Assembly (NCBI GenBank): GCA_015956445.1
Contig: WIUZ02000011.1
Location: 186,001 to 250,000 of the forward strand
Reading direction: 5' to 3'
DNA length: 64,000 nucleotides
From: Thelephora terrestris
Lineage: Eukaryota; Basidiomycota; Agaricomycetes; Thelephorales; Thelephoraceae
The position numbers were made by a program, and so were the translations under genes. Shown piece by piece: positions 11,791-24,112 of the stretch (positions are counted from its first letter, which is position 1; each line of letters begins with the position of its first letter). The notes beneath the pieces are model-generated. The model was not told the origin of the DNA. It did not search any database and saw only the letters and a program-made list of their open reading frames with translations.

Positions 11791-13134
11791 GCAAAATTTC
11801 CTTTTTAGGAAGTCACATGATCCCATTATGTAATCCATCAAATTTCCTCTTATGGTATTTCCTTTTATAGTATTTCCTTTTATAGACATTCCATCTATTC
11901 TGTTTCCCATCATTGCTTACATAAGCCATCAATATTTCCTTTCTGGGATATTCCCAAAAAGGAAACCCACCCAGACTCCCAGGCAATCCACACCCTCGGC
12001 ACCTGCCTAATTGGGACCTCTCCCATCAACCCAAAACAGTGGGTGAGTATGGGTTGAGCAGTACTCAAAGTTATCATGATAACTTTGAGGGTGAAATCTG
12101 ACCTGTTATCACACTTTACTCAGTAATGTAACTACCACAGCTGCAATTGAACCTCCTTTCCAAACGCGAGCAGAGGAGAGTTGACTGTAGGACCCCCGGC
12201 CCCTGCACTGGCGGCTCGAACGTTGCTCGCTATTCCTCACGGCAACACCACAAACACCGCAGATGACTCTTCCATCACCACTTCCAAGCCTCTCAGTCCT
12301 CCTGACCTCCCGCACACCGACGTTTCTGAGGGTGCAATGGAAGTGGACGATCTTCTCGGATGCAACGCCTCCCGCAAAACATTGAGCGATCATGGTGACG
12401 TCCCTCCTACTGGGACTGAATCCACCCCCGACATACGTTGTTCTGCGAACACGATAGCTCCCGATTCTGAAAGCGAAGCCAGCGTTACCACCACCGCCGA
12501 TGCCACCACTGAGCCTGTCACAAAAACGACATCTTTAGCACGCTCCTCCGCCACCACTCCAACAATCATCACCCGCTCTCCTTCTCCCTCAGCATCCTCA
12601 ATCGTCATTGACGAAAACAAAGTCCCGGCTTTCCTCCGTAGCCATGGGAAGGGAAAACGAGAAGTCAATATATTCGACTATCTCAACCTGGTCAAAGATC
12701 ATCGTTTCCGACAGGTCCTCCTTCACTACATCCGTATCAAGGCTAGTGACCGATCTGGGGTGGGTGGGAACCTTTCCACTTCTGGGAGACCAGTAGAGAT
12801 AAGCCAATGGTCATCTCGGGCCCGCCCAGCCAGCCTCCCAGAATTCACGAGGGGCACACGAACATTCTCCGATTTTGTGGACTCAGTTTTCACGTGGTGG
12901 GGGTCCATTCAACCTGCGTGGAGGTCGTTCAAGCGTGGACAGGTCTCTCGTGAGGTTTGTGGAGAGTGGGATGCTCTCTATGCCCCTCTCATCAATGGAC
13001 TGCTCAATGTCGTCATCCTTGTGTACTGGTGGGTCAGGATTCTTGAAGAACATAAACCAGTGGATGGCGCCCGCGCTGAATACAAAGAGTTTGCGGATGA
13101 TGTAGCCTGGGTGTTTTCAAACCTTTACAACTAG

Positions 13135-13789
13135 TTTCCGTACCGTCGAAATGTATCTCTCTCGATTTGAAATCATACCCGGTTTCCTTGGCCCCTGTCT
13201 GTGGCAGCGAATGCGCTGCATGACAAAAACTACCGCAGCTGACATAAGTGGGCGGTGACTCAGGGTCTCGTCGTCCCAAGTCCTTGGACTCAATAGTGCA
13301 GGCGGCTTGCTGAGCGCGGTTCTGAGTTCGGGATTCGGGGCAGAAACTTATGTATATATGTTTGAGTATCTACCAGGGGAGAACTACAATAGAGGGTGTA
13401 TCGCGTTGAAGACCAATCCCGGTGAATGGGCTGGGTGGCTGGCATCGAACTCGGGCAGTGTGGATTTCACAGCAAACTTGAGGTATCGGAGTGGAGGAAT
13501 GGCTGGATGGAGCAACGAGGGAATGGAGGTGTGCCAGAGGGGGTCGAATAGCAAGCACGGCATACTGAGTTTTGACTCCAGGTGATGTTGGGATGGGCGG
13601 GAATGGCACCGATACAAGAGCTGAGCAGAAGCTGGCGGAGGGTGCACCGGTATCGGGACTTGATAAGTGGACTCTGGGACAAAAAAATGTGCAAAGTGGG
13701 CTTACCGAGGTCTGACTTCACAACACTCGCGGACAACGTCGACAGTGGGCAACGCGGGAAGAGGTGGGTGCACGGTTTCCCAAAAGGGA
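13135..13789. other. 3' flank of the host gene; no firm feature
   Basis: After the stop at 13134 there is no clear gene. A plus-strand frame of 92 codons (13307-13585) has a Gly/Asn-rich composition but no motif I recognise and no copy elsewhere in the window. The region must hold the lost left ends of the two truncated elements that follow. Confidence 0.3.
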
Positions 13790-14072
13790 AATTATCAGCC
13801 GGCCCGCACTGCAAGCAGAAACCAAAACAACGGGTCAAGCCAGCCGCTGGTCCGAGACAATGGTCCCACATTTGGCCGTTGACCCGGAACAATGGACCCA
13901 TCTGAACCACTGACCCGAAACAATGGGCTGGAGGTTGGGCTGAGATTCCACATTTACAAATATGGGACAATACCAATGCCACAATTATATTTTTAGGCCT
14001 TAACTGGAAGAAATAGGTTTCAGAGGTAGCTTGTTATCTGGAAGAAATAGATTTTTTGAGCTGCAGCTATTG
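13790..14072 (-). mobile_element. Truncated end of a foldback element related to 43321-47869
   Basis: Read on the minus strand it starts CAATAGCTGCAGCTCA and continues with AATATAATTG and repeated GACCCATTG..CGGGTC blocks. The element at 43321-47869 has the same order (CAATAGCTGCAGCCCA, then AATATAATTGT, then GACCCATTG and CATCGTCTCGGGTC). Only one arm tip is present; no partner end or target duplication was found. It interrupts the coiled-coil gene at 14073-14828. Confidence 0.55.
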
Positions 14073-14828
14073 TGTCTTGTTCCTTCAACGACTCGACCAA
14101 CCGATTATGCTCCTCCCGCATCGCCAGCATCTCGCTCTTGAATGTCACGCGAAGTGTATCGTTTATAAGGAGGAGCGTCTTCTTGGTGTCCAACGCCTCC
14201 GAGTACATCCTACGGGCGTCGTCCTTCGCCTCTTTCACTTCACGTTTCAGCCGCTCATTCTACAAGCCAATCAGTGTTATCCCACAAGCGGGATGCACAG
14301 ACCGACTCACCGCTTTCTGTTCCGTCCTCAAAAGGAACCAAAGGCGGTGACCAACGGCGGCTGTGTAGTGTTACGAACGAGTCGCTCCAGGCCACCTTCC
14401 TTCGCCGTTTCCCAGGTCGTAGATCCCCATCTTTAGAAGACCCCACAGCGATGACGCCACCGGAGTCTCCCACGGCATATGCAACTCGGTGTCAAACGTG
14501 ACCCCGCGCATAGACTCCTGTAGCTTGTGGTCAATCAAGTTGTGGTACCACAACTCGTCATCCATGGTCAGATAGCTGGGAGGCTTGGCTATGGTCGCCT
14601 CCAGTTGTCGAGCGTCCACCTTGTCGGCAGCCGCAAAGATCTACGAATGCAATGTCAGTTGTTGCCAGCAAACGGCGACACGTGACGTCGCACCTTGCGA
14701 TAACTAGGGTACGCCACATTGGCGTTTGGCAGAAAGTATCCCTTGTTCTGCACGGACCGAGGATCCGCGGACTCGATGGTGGCAGTGCTGTTCTCGGCAC
14801 GGAAGACACGGTCAGATATCATGGGCAT
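14073..14828 (-). pseudogene. Coiled-coil protein of the TG..CA element, diverged partial copy
   Basis: The chosen start is the ATG at 14828 (MPMISDRVFRAENST), by analogy with the heads of the other copies. The recognisable blocks are YLTMDDELWYHNLIDHKLQE (matching LTWDDELWVRSMIAEKV) and a helical KEAKDDARRMYSEALDTKK segment. Introns lie in the same places. The gene stops at the element tip at 14072. Sequence identity to the other copies is low while the exon plan is kept, which suggests the protein has been maintained over a long time. Confidence 0.5.
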
Positions 14829-15750
14829 GATGGATGAGTAGTTGGTTGGTGGGATTGTTGGTTTGGGAAGAAGGGAGTTTGATGGATCCAACGGCCGGTT
14901 CGCGCTACACTTTATCCGACCACGGAAAGCGCTCGTGCCCTATCCGCCATTGGATCGGTCCATCGTTTCACCGGTCCAGACTCCCCATACATTCGTCCAG
15001 ACATTCAAGCCCCACTCGGTCTTTTGCTGTTCCGATCGGACGAGCTGACGCATTGTCCCCCTATTGGTCAGTCTTCGCATGTGATATTGTTCTTTGTCAT
15101 TCCTTTCCCACACGACGTCATGACCCCTTTCTTGTTCTCTCACGAACCCTGACCCATTAGTCATTCCTTTAACATTTCTATTCTATGTTCCGGGCCGCTT
15201 ACTGTTCTGGCTTACTCTCGGCCCTTCTTTGCTCCGAGTTATTATTAGATAGGGTTATCTCTGTCCCGGCCACTCTCCTATATAGGTACCAGTAGAGTAG
15301 CTGAGGATTCCCCATCTTTGATATCTCAGGAAGTCCTCTTCTCCTTGCAGCATCGGTGTATTTGCTGTAGGCCACTGAAGAGCTTATCGAGTACCTCTTT
15401 GAACACGTTCGCTCTCCTCTCTCTCTCAGCCTTGCATCAAGAATCGGCGAACGCGCTTACGAAAAGGAGTTCCTCGTCGCTCTCTTGATCAAGCATCAGT
15501 TTGAGGCGCCATCCTCGGGCTCCTATATCTGCCCTCAGAAGAAGATAGGGATTTATCGGATAGAGGCTCGGCACTCCTGCTGTGAATTTGGACAACCTAC
15601 CGGAGAACGCTCGTCCATCGCGTTTTGGACCACGTAGACTTTGGGTGGATATAGGGAAGTCATTCCCCCTTTGCCCCATTGTTTCTTGTTGGTTGGAGTT
15701 GCGACTCACCAACAGCACTGGTACCTGAAGGGCGAAGAGTGGCCCTGACA
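14073..15750 (+). mobile_element. Truncated, diverged relative of the TG..CA element
   Basis: The right end GAGTGGCCCTGACA (to 15750) matches that at 4327. The inner motif GGACAACCTACCGGA (15590) and a CACTGGTA block (15717) are also shared, but the rest is diverged, so this is a second subfamily. The TATATAGG box is at 15278-15285, again about 470 bp from the CA end. A minus-strand coiled-coil gene fills the left part. The left end is missing. It abuts the coding start of the gypsy remnant G1. Confidence 0.6.
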
Positions 15751-16500
15751 CCCCCCAAGCCTTCTGCCGATGACTCGAAGCATCGCTACCACTCTGCGAT
15801 TGAGTCCTCTGTCAATGTCAACGACATCATTGACAGGGCTCTAGATGCTAAGGTCCAGATCTCAGCTCGCGAGATCCTGGCTGTCTCGACGGATGCACGC
15901 AAGCATGTCAAGGACTTGGTCTCGATGCAAAAGGTTGCGGCAAACCTTATCACGAAGGATTCTACGGATTCCTACCTTACCTCCTTCTTGGAGCCCGATT
16001 CTCCCGCAGTTTATCTCGACGTCCACAAATACGACCCGACGACTTCCTCTGCTGCTCCCTCCCTGCCGCTACGAGTTATCTATCCTACCTTCACACCAGG
16101 AGTCGAACCTGAGTGCATTCTGGACAGTGGAGCGCAAATCATCGTGATGCGGAAAGATATCTGGGAGAAACTTCGGTCTCCTATCACTGCCAACAAGGCG
16201 ATGGCTATGGAGTCTGTGAACAGTGGTACTACTCTGACCCTTGGGATGGTCGAGCAGCAACCTGTCACTCTAGGACAGATCACTGTTTTCTTGCAGATCC
16301 AGGTCGTTGAGGATGCTCCTTTTGAGGTTCTTCTTGGTAGACCCTTCTTTGACATCCTATCTTGCATGGATATCAGCCACGCTGGCGGTATTCACAAGAT
16401 TCATGTCAGAGATCCCAAGACTGGAACCCCCTATGTCTTCTCGACGAGCCCTCGTCCGCCCAAGCCTTCACGAGGACCTGCCGTAAATTTTTGTTTGTAG
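15751..16500 (+). pseudogene. G1: gag tail and retropepsin-type protease
   Basis: The frame carries IIDRALDAKVQISAREIL, a gag-tail block common in fungal gypsy elements. An aspartic protease follows, with ILDSGAQIIVM (near 16118) and the closing FEVLLGRPFFDIL (near 16322). It begins abruptly at the border with the TG..CA element. Confidence 0.7.
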
Positions 16501-17252
16501 GCGATTCTACGAGCCCCTCCCGACCACGTTTCAGTCATAGCGAAGCGTCTGGTCCCCTCCTAGAATCGTCGCAATCTTTTGGCTTCCTGCAGGCTCTCGA
16601 TAGCAGAACTCCTCCCTCCTCTCAGCGATCATATAATCAGTTTTCATGTATGTCTCCCACGTTGCCTCTCTCCTCATATGCACCATCATTGGCATCGTTT
16701 TCTGGCTCTTGTCTCCCTTTCTTCCCTGACCCTGTTCCTTCATTTTCTTCAGATGTCTTACCTTCGTCTCCCGTTCCTTTCCCTACCTCCCGTTCCTTTT
16801 CGCGACTTGTTCCCGACCCTTTGGACTGTACTAATATTTCTTCGGACTCTTGTACTACTTCGGACTTGGCACTTACTTTAGATTCTGACAATCAATCATT
16901 TTCCTCTTATTCTGCGCATGACTTAAGTTCTCCCTCTTCGTTCTCCACAAGCCAGTTTGTTTCTCCCAACTTCTACTCCACTTCTTCTTGCTTTTCATTC
17001 TACGAACAGCCTTCTTTCAATATCTCCCCTCCCTCTTCTCCCGACGTTATTTCTACTCCCATTGGCTCATTCCCTATTGTATCTTCTCCCTCCTGCACTA
17101 TTCCCCTTCCTTCTTGACAGGTCCCCGATTTTAGATCTAGATTCCCTTCTCCATCTTCTCTTCGTAGTACTGGTCCTATTGTTTCCTCCACATCTTCCAC
17201 TTCAGTAGATTTCTATAGTTCTCTCACCTCCTTCTTCACCTCCTTCCCCTCC
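16501..17252 (+). other. G1: Ser/Pro-rich hinge between protease and reverse transcriptase
   Basis: About 750 bp of pyrimidine-rich DNA, open over most of its length, encoding a low-complexity Ser/Pro/Phe/Leu chain. It lies where gypsy elements join protease to reverse transcriptase. I see no domain in it. Confidence 0.5.
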
Positions 17253-18941
17253 ATGGATCGTCGCGACGCCTTCCTGTCTTTTGCCACCCTCCGTAACGCC
17301 ATCCCGCCATCCCCTACAAATCCCTACACACCTCTCCAGCTTGCTAGCGTCTGGCTTACTGAGCACTTCACTCAGAGCCCCTTCCTGGATCTAGGTTCTG
17401 ATGGCGACTTCGAATCCCTTCTCTACAAGAAGGTGGCAAACAAGACTAGGCCGGTAGCAACGACCCTGCCAGAGAACTTCCGGATTGTCCGTCACGAGCA
17501 TCCCGATCCCCTCGTGAATCTCCTCCCTCTTCCTTCTCATCCTCCCAACTTCATCCCGATGGGGAGATTCACTCGCGAGCGCCGTGACAAGATGGACATC
17601 GGGAAGGATCTTCTCTGGCCTGAAGAGATCAAACTAGCTGAGTGGATTGTTGCCCAGCATCACGCAGCTTTCGCTTGGACTGACGAGGAACGAGGTGCCT
17701 TCGATCCCCAGTACTTCGTGCCCATCGAGATCCCTCATATCTCGCATGTTCCGTGGGTTCTGAAGCAAGGCCCTATTCCTCGTGGTATCCTTCAGGAAGT
17801 CATCAGGATCATCGAGGACAAGTGGCGGTCGGGTGTCTATGAACCCTCCTCTTCGTCCTACAATTCCCGATGGTTTTGTGTCTTCAAGAAGGATGGCAAG
17901 TCCCTCCGCCTAGTTCACTCTCTGGAGCCGTTGAATGCAGTCACTGTTCGCAATGCCGCGATGCCTCCCTACACCGAGATCGTTGCAGAGGACTTTGCTG
18001 CGCGATCTATCTACACCACTCTCAACCTCTATGTTTCCTTCGATCAACGCCAGCTTCACGAGAGGTCTCGCGACATGACTACCTTCAACACTCCTCTGTC
18101 TTCCTTCAGGCTCACTGTTCTCCCGATGAGCTGGACGAACTCTCCTGCTGTTCTTCAGGGTGACGTCACTCACATCCTACGACCCAAGATTCCTCACTGG
18201 ACTCAACCCTTCGCTGATGATGTCCCTATCAAAGGTCCTAAGTCTCGCTACGAGCTTCCCGACGGTTCCTACGAGACCGTTCCCGACAATCCTGATATTC
18301 GGCGATTTGTCTGGGAGCATCTCGAGGCTGTCCATCGTATCATCCAGCGAGTAGAGTCCTACGGAGCTACGTTCAGCGGGAAGAAGGCCTTTATTGGTGT
18401 CCCTCGTGCTGATATCCTTGGACACGTTTGTACTTATGAAGGCCGAGTTGCAGATCCTTTGCGTGTGCAGGCTATCCAGGACTGGCCCATCCCGAAGAGT
18501 GTCTCAGAGGTTCGCGCATTTTTGGGCACTTGTGGAGTTCTCAGGATCTTCATCAAGGGCTACACACTTGTCGCGAGGCCTCTGATTCATCTCACTCGGA
18601 AGGGTATCACCTTCGAGATCGGCCCCCAGCAGCTAGAGTCTATGGCAAGACTCAAGGCTACCATCCTCTCCTCTCCCGCCTTGCGCCCCATCGAGTATGA
18701 GTCCGACAGGCCAGTTATCCTCGCTGTCAACTCTTGCGCAAACGGCGTCGGGTACATTCTCTTCCAGATTGGAGAGAATGGGAAGCGCTATCCCAGCAGG
18801 TTCGGTTCTATCACCTTCAACGATCGCGAGTCTCGCTACTCCCAGGCTAAGCTCGAGCTCTATGGCCTCTTCCGTGCCCTCAAGCACACTCAGATCTTCA
18901 CCATTGGTGTGCAGAAGCTGGTTGTAGAGATGGATGCGAAG
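17253..18941 (+). pseudogene. G1: reverse transcriptase and RNase H
   Basis: Reverse transcriptase blocks are visible in order: KDGKSLRLVHSLEPLNAVT, FRLTVLPMSWTNSPAVLQ, and the palm region around FADDVPIKGP. Connection and RNase H follow (LRIFIKGYTLVARPLIHLT, then YSQAKLELYGLFRAL). The coding stretch is cut at 18941 by a solo LTR and resumes at 19302. Confidence 0.8.
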
Positions 18942-19296
18942 TGTTGAGCAGGTAGAGTATCATACTATACTACTACATGGGTACTCTAACACTTACCTGA
19001 AGGGGGGATGCTTTATAGTTGCTAGTGGGGGAGAGAGAGAGAGAAGCGATTGATTGATCTATCTACACATGAGGGGTATATATATCTATCTACTCTATTG
19101 GTGTCACATCTATATAGTGTGACTGATGCAGGGTCCGTGCGGCGGCTTAAGGCACGCGCGCGTCATACCAATCGATCGGATCACTGATGTGATTCCGTCC
19201 CTTCGGGTCGCTTGATCAGTGCTCTCCGGCATCGGCTCTTGCTTGAAGCGGTGGAGCCGGTTGACCCGTTGCCGGGCATAGACCTCCGGTTCAACA
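18942..19296. mobile_element. Solo LTR, Copia-type (355 bp, 5-bp TSD)
   Basis: It runs from TGTTGAGCAGGTAGAG to CCGGTTCAACA, has inverted TGTTGA/TCAACA tips, and duplicates CGAAG (18937-18941 and 19297-19301). A second copy at 59620-59946 adjoins a Copia-like gag and a primer site, which identifies this one as a solo LTR of the same family. It lies within G1's RNase H. Confidence 0.85.
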
Positions 19297-19301
19297 CGAA
19301 G

Positions 19302-19868
19302 TTCGTCAAGGGCATGATCAACTCCCCTACCTTGCACCCTAACGATGCTGTGAACCGCTGGATATCTGCTATCCTCTTGTGTGACTTCGAGCTTGTCCAC
19401 GTTCCCGCAGAGAGGCACACAGGAGCTGATGGACTGTCCCGACATCCTCGCGCTCCTGAGGATCCTCCTCGCAACAATGGCGACGAGCTCGAGGACTGGA
19501 TTGACTCGAACACTGGTTTCTATATAGATCTTCACACTCCCTCTTTTCATGACCCTCTTCTTTCCATAGTGCATTCCTATGTTTCGGACTCCCCCACTAT
19601 TCCTTCTTCTGTAGTTCCCGCTTTCATGCTTCCCTCTTGCTCTCCTACTTCACTTGTTTCTTCCTATTCCGCTTCACATGTTCCCTCCCCTTCCATTCGC
19701 TCTCCTTCCCCTCTATCTTCTCCCCCTCTCGAGATCCCTCGCTCGGTGAAGGCCCTTCGTCGCGACGACAGAGTTTCCCTTATTCGCCAGTTTTTGACCG
19801 ATCTTTCGCGACCTCCTGATCTTTCTGACGAGCAGTACAGACTTTTCATCCGACAAGCCACTGACTAC
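19302..19868 (+). pseudogene. G1: RNase H end and spacer before integrase
   Basis: The frame carries the RNase H end (WISAILLCDFELVHVPAER, GADGLSRHP), then a Ser/Pro-rich spacer, then the start of the integrase N-terminal region (FLTDLSRPPDLSDEQ). It is cut at 19868 by the TG..CA element, which duplicated ACTAC. Confidence 0.75.
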
Positions 19869-20338
19869 TGTCAGGGCCACTCTACCCCAACAACTACCAG
19901 TGCACTGAGCCGACTCCGCAGAGTACTCACTAGTCCAACTAGCTTGTGAGAGAACAATCACGTCTCTATTCTTCCGGTAGGTTGTCCGAGGTCACTACAA
20001 GTCAGGTCGAAATCCTAAAGGGAAACCCAACCTAAACCGTACTTCGTTCAGTTTAACAAACAAGGGTTTATCCCTACGACAGGATTGATGACTCCACCAG
20101 TTGATCGACTGGACGCTCGAGGTGTTCTATAAGGTGAACGCTGGGGTTCTATAGTTACGAGGCGCAGTTGACGCGCAGAGCGGGAGGGAGAGCAGATGGG
20201 GGTGTCTTGGATCAAACAAGAAACTCTGACTTGTCCTTAACTGCAACTGGGCTGAGAAGGGCAGAGGATTTCCTGAGGTAACAAAACTAAGGTACTACGA
20301 TACAGCCACAGTTGCTACTTATACTACAGGAGTGGCTA

Positions 20339-20346
20339 TGACGTCA
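20339..20346 (-). promoter_or_regulatory. CRE palindrome of the LTR-like promoter, copy 2
   Basis: TGACGTCA, next to an inverted TATA-type sequence (CTTATACTA, 20317-20325), in the same arrangement as 3852-3880. Confidence 0.5.
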
Positions 20347-21121
20347 ATACCCTAATATACCCTTATCAAGTCCGAACAAAGGGAGATAAGGAGCGTGTGA
20401 ACGCTAAGTAAGGGAAGCGAACAAATAGGATGCGTGGGAGAATAAAGGACAAAGGGCCTTACTAGCGTGTGAAGGATTGCATAAAAGATAAGGAATGTCC
20501 GCATGAAACATAGGGGTAAAGATAACACTAGTCCTAAAAGAAAAAGGGGCATGGGGTCATGAAAGTTCGTACCTGGGGATCACACCCAAGGGCTAGGTGA
20601 GAATCTTCTTGGATGCTTCCTTTGGAGAGGCCAAAGATAGAGACCATACAACATCCCTTGTTGTCTGTAGGCGGTAACAGCATCACGGACTAGTGGCAAC
20701 CTCAACGTGCGTCCGAGCATGAGGAGCGCAGGCCTAGACTCATGGGACATGAGGGATTACAGATTCGCCGGCGTTTCACGCTAACGGCTACTCCACATTC
20801 GCTGAGCTAAACAAAAGGAGTCTAGGGCACTTCTTCCGAATAACGGCGATTCCTTCCTCCGGTTAGGAGACTGTGATGTGACTGTCCACGTGCGTGATCA
20901 GGGTCCAGGGTTGATCGTTATCGTAAAGTCATGAGGGGTTGTAAAAGGGGTTCGTGATGTCATAAACGGGTCATCAGGGTCTTGAGACCTATTTTTAGTG
21001 CGCGCGCGTTCTAGGCGTTCCGGAACGAAGTTCTTCCAAGGCCGTCCCGCGGGCCGAGGTGTCAGCTTGATGTAGTAAGCCAACGATGATGGTACAGGGG
21101 CGGAAGTTGATGTGACCCGGA

Positions 21122-21176
21122 CCAATGAGGTTCGTCGAGGTAGGTCACGTGAAGGATCACCGATCTAGGCTATAAG
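21122..21176 (+). promoter_or_regulatory. Promoter of the coiled-coil gene, copy 2
   Basis: CCAAT (21122-21126), CACGTG (21146-21151) and TATAAG (21171-21176) precede the ATG at 21244, as in copy 1. Confidence 0.6.
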
Positions 21177-23169
21177 AAGGACATCTTCTTGGAGCCATCC
21201 TTGATCAGCAACACCAGCAACTTCCCCATCATCTTACCAAAACATGTCCTTCCCCAACAACTATACCTACAAAGTCGCCAACAGCATCTCTACTATCTCC
21301 CGTATTGACCGTCGTGCCGCCGCCCGTAAGACCTACGCCAGTGAGGCGGGGACTCCCTATACCACGGATGACCAGGTATTGGGGAGGTCTAGAGCTTCTT
21401 GTGTTAGCACTAACGCCTTCCTCTAGGTAGAGGTTGTACAGCATCAGCTTTAGACGTTGAGCTAACAGCTTCTAGATCTTGGAGGTCGTGAAGAAGGTGG
21501 ACGCCGAACGTCTCAGGGAGACGATCCCACATTTGATGGGGTTGACCTGGGACGATAAGCTCTGGGTCCGGTCCATGATCGCCGAGAAGGTGATCTTTCA
21601 AATGAGGGGTAGGTTCGGGGAGCTGGAGCATACGATCAAGAAGGAGCTTTGGTACACTCTGCAGAGGGGGATCTATGATCAGGACTTGTTGGAGCACGGG
21701 GCAACCGTTCCTCGGGCCGTCCGCCATGCCACTGCCGCCACCTCGTTATTGTGGTCGCTCGTTCGGGAGGGAGAGAGCCGGGTAGGTTCTCTGTTTGAAT
21801 ATTCGAGTATGACTCTCGACTAATCAAACTGCCTAGGTTGAACGTTTAGAGCGCGAGGTGAAGGAGGCGAAGGCAGACGTCCTTCGTCTATCAGCGGAGG
21901 GTCTTCAGATGAAGGAGACTCTGGCCGCCTTCCAGCAGGGGACGAACGAGGCGTTGGAGGCGATGGTCGCCAACCATCAAGAGTTGGTCGCGGGGCTGAA
22001 GGTCAGAGACAACAACATCAAGGGGGCGTTGGCCAGAAGGGATGAAAAGGTTCTTTCAGCCTTTGCAGGTTTATGCAATGACTGAGAGACTTCTTCTAGA
22101 CCGAACAGCTTGAGGACGTCGTGGCTGTGTTGACTGCGCAGGTCGCGTCCTTACAGGACAAGACCTGTAACTGCAAGGAGGGTCCGAAGTTGGTTGGTCA
22201 GGGGACTGCCGACGTTCCGTTCGAGCTGGAGTACGCCGACAAGGTGGTACTCCCATCGCCTAACCCGTCGTCCTATGCGACGCCTCCGATCGAGAATGCG
22301 GTTCCCGTCCCGACTCCGGCTCCGGCTTCTACGTTGGCCGCGTCCGACAAGGAGAACTGTCCGCGTTGCCCGCTGCAGCCGATTAGTCAGCTGGTCAAGA
22401 TCGAGGATGAAGTCATGGAGGTAGACCGGGCCGAAGATGCTCCGAGGGCCATTGAGGTACGTCCAGTGACAACAGGGCAGCGCTGTAAGCGCTCTCGACG
22501 CCGTGTTGCTCATCGCATGGCTCCATCGGCTAACCCATACCCGCGTCCAGTTGAGTCGGATGGTGACCAATCTGGTCGAGATGGGGGATGAGAGTTCCGC
22601 TATCGGGTCAACCGTCCCTACCGACAGGTCGAGTCGGAGATCCAGCTTCGCCACCAGCTTCGACTCGCAAGACAGGATCCCACCCAGGGGTCCGACGAGG
22701 GAGACGGAGGGTCGCTCGTCGACTACGTCGATAGTGCTGCCGAGCAGTCACCCGGTGATGGAGATGTGGGACCAGGTGTTCCAGAGTTCGGTGACATCTG
22801 CATCAGAAAAGGTGGCACCAGATTATCGAAGTTATGTGAGGTTATTTGAAGTTATTTGAGGTTATTCCTTACCTAACCTTTTGACCTACATCAAACAATC
22901 ACGAAATAACCGATGAAAAGGTGAATAAGGTGAAATAATCGACAAATAATGTCGCTGCCACCTATTCTGATGTGGGAGGCTGATCGGTCCGCTCGAAGGA
23001 GTCTCTTCCTATCGGCTTGAACTAGTCGTTCAGCTGAGTGCCGAAGATGGTGACGCCATGTTCGGGGAGGTCCTTGCGAGAAGGGGCCAGCACTATGATC
23101 TCCCACAGGGTTCAGCTATCTTTTCTCCATGGGTCATGGACCATACATCGTGACAATTCTCCATGGGTC

Positions 23170-23830
23170 ATGGGCCATGCAACGTTGTACAACACTATCC
23201 TTTCCCCATGCCTCATGGGTTGTACAATGCTATCCTTTCGCCATGGGGCATGGGTTGTACAACACTATCCAATTCCCATGCCCTATGGGTTGTACAACGC
23301 TATCTGTTCCCCATGGGTCACGGGTTGTACAACACTATCCAATTCCCATGCCCCATGGGTTGTACAACGCTATCCATTCTCCATGGGGCATGGGTTGTAC
23401 AACGCTATCCGATTCCCATGCCCCATGGGTTGTACAACACTATCTATTTCCCATGCCCCATGGGTTGTACAATGCTATCCGATTCTCATGCCCCATGGGC
23501 TGTACAACACTATCCGTTCCCCATAGGGCATGGGTTGTACAACACTATCCTTTCCCCATGGGGCATGGGTTGTACAACACTATCCATTCTCCATGCCCCA
23601 TGGGTTGTACAACACTATCTGTTCCACATGGGGCATGGGTTGTACAACACTATCCTTTCCCCATGGGGCATGGGTTGTACAACACTATCTATTTTCCATG
23701 CCCCATGGGTTGTACAATGCTATCCAATTCCCATGCCCCATGGGTTGTACATCACTATCCAATTCCCATGCACCATGGGTTGTACAACAGCATCTTGTGC
23801 CCATGGGGCATCAGTTGCAGAATGGTGTCC
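23170..23830. repeat. 35-bp satellite, left arm
   Basis: The unit contains GGGTTGTACAACACTATCC next to a 13-bp core that appears either as CCATGGGGCATGG or as its inverse CCATGCCCCATGG. Because 35 is not a multiple of 3 and stops are rare in the unit, all three frames stay open for hundreds of codons. Confidence 0.9.
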
Positions 23831-24112
23831 TTTCTCCATGTCCCATGGACTATATCACTATTCCAGGAAAGGAGATACTTTATAAATCAACCATTAGCTG
23901 TGTGAATTTGAAAAAATTAGACTCTGTTTGTATGCATGATAGACCATATATCAGTTTGTGGCTCTAACCTAATGGAAACTAAACTTAACCTGATAATAGC
24001 CACAACCTAATCCTCAATCTAACCTGAGCCAATGTAAACTTGACCCATGAACCTAAGCCTAACCTAATCCTAAACCTGGTCTAATCCCAAATCTACCCCT
24101 AACCTGACCTGA

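Larger units (their letters stand above)
8292..12143. mobile_element. Foldback palindrome with telomere-like arms (3852 bp, 7-bp TSD)
   Basis: Left end CACTAGTGGTAGTTA, right end (inverted) CAGCTGTGGTAGTTA; CAATTGA is duplicated at 8285-8291 and 12144-12150. Arms of about 1.9 kb mirror each other around a loop near 10134-10226. Each arm holds, from outside in: unique DNA with CCCAATTAGGCAGGTGCCGA, an 18-bp satellite, a CTGTTTGT motif, a CTACGGTAAA repeat field, a (CCTAACCTAAA)n array and unique DNA. No transposase is present. The 7-bp duplication and CA..TG ends recall hAT-type elements (usually 8 bp), but I cannot assign the superfamily. The long frames within it are satellite artefacts. Confidence 0.85.
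5430..13134 (+). pseudogene. Host gene of an expanded basidiomycete family, interrupted by two palindromic transposons
   Basis: Read from ATG 5430 with small introns: exons 5430-5487, 5542-5819, 5888-7502 (minus the insertion at 5974-7199), 7555-7680, about 7727-7846, and 7897 onward. The N-terminal part has a Gly/Lys-rich start then a W-rich block (WHRLYSGWWERFPWKL). The middle has FISDYATEID and HWWPGDRTSSPDWTQWD. The C-terminal part (12181-13134) has the GNLSTSGRPVEISQW and WWGSIQPAWR blocks that, from memory, typify a large unnamed Agaricomycete family. The phase across the intron ending at 7726 does not close cleanly. An in-frame TGA lies in the CAATTGA target site at 8285-8291, so either an intron spans it or the gene was already broken. 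Function unknown. Confidence 0.55.

Noticed and set aside
8292-12143. Palindromes as assembly artefacts
   Set aside because: Arms differ in repeat copy number and sequence, and each element has matching target duplications.
15679-15750. An upstream start for the G1 gag-protease frame
   Set aside because: These bases belong to the CA end of the neighbouring TG..CA element; the gypsy similarity begins after the border.
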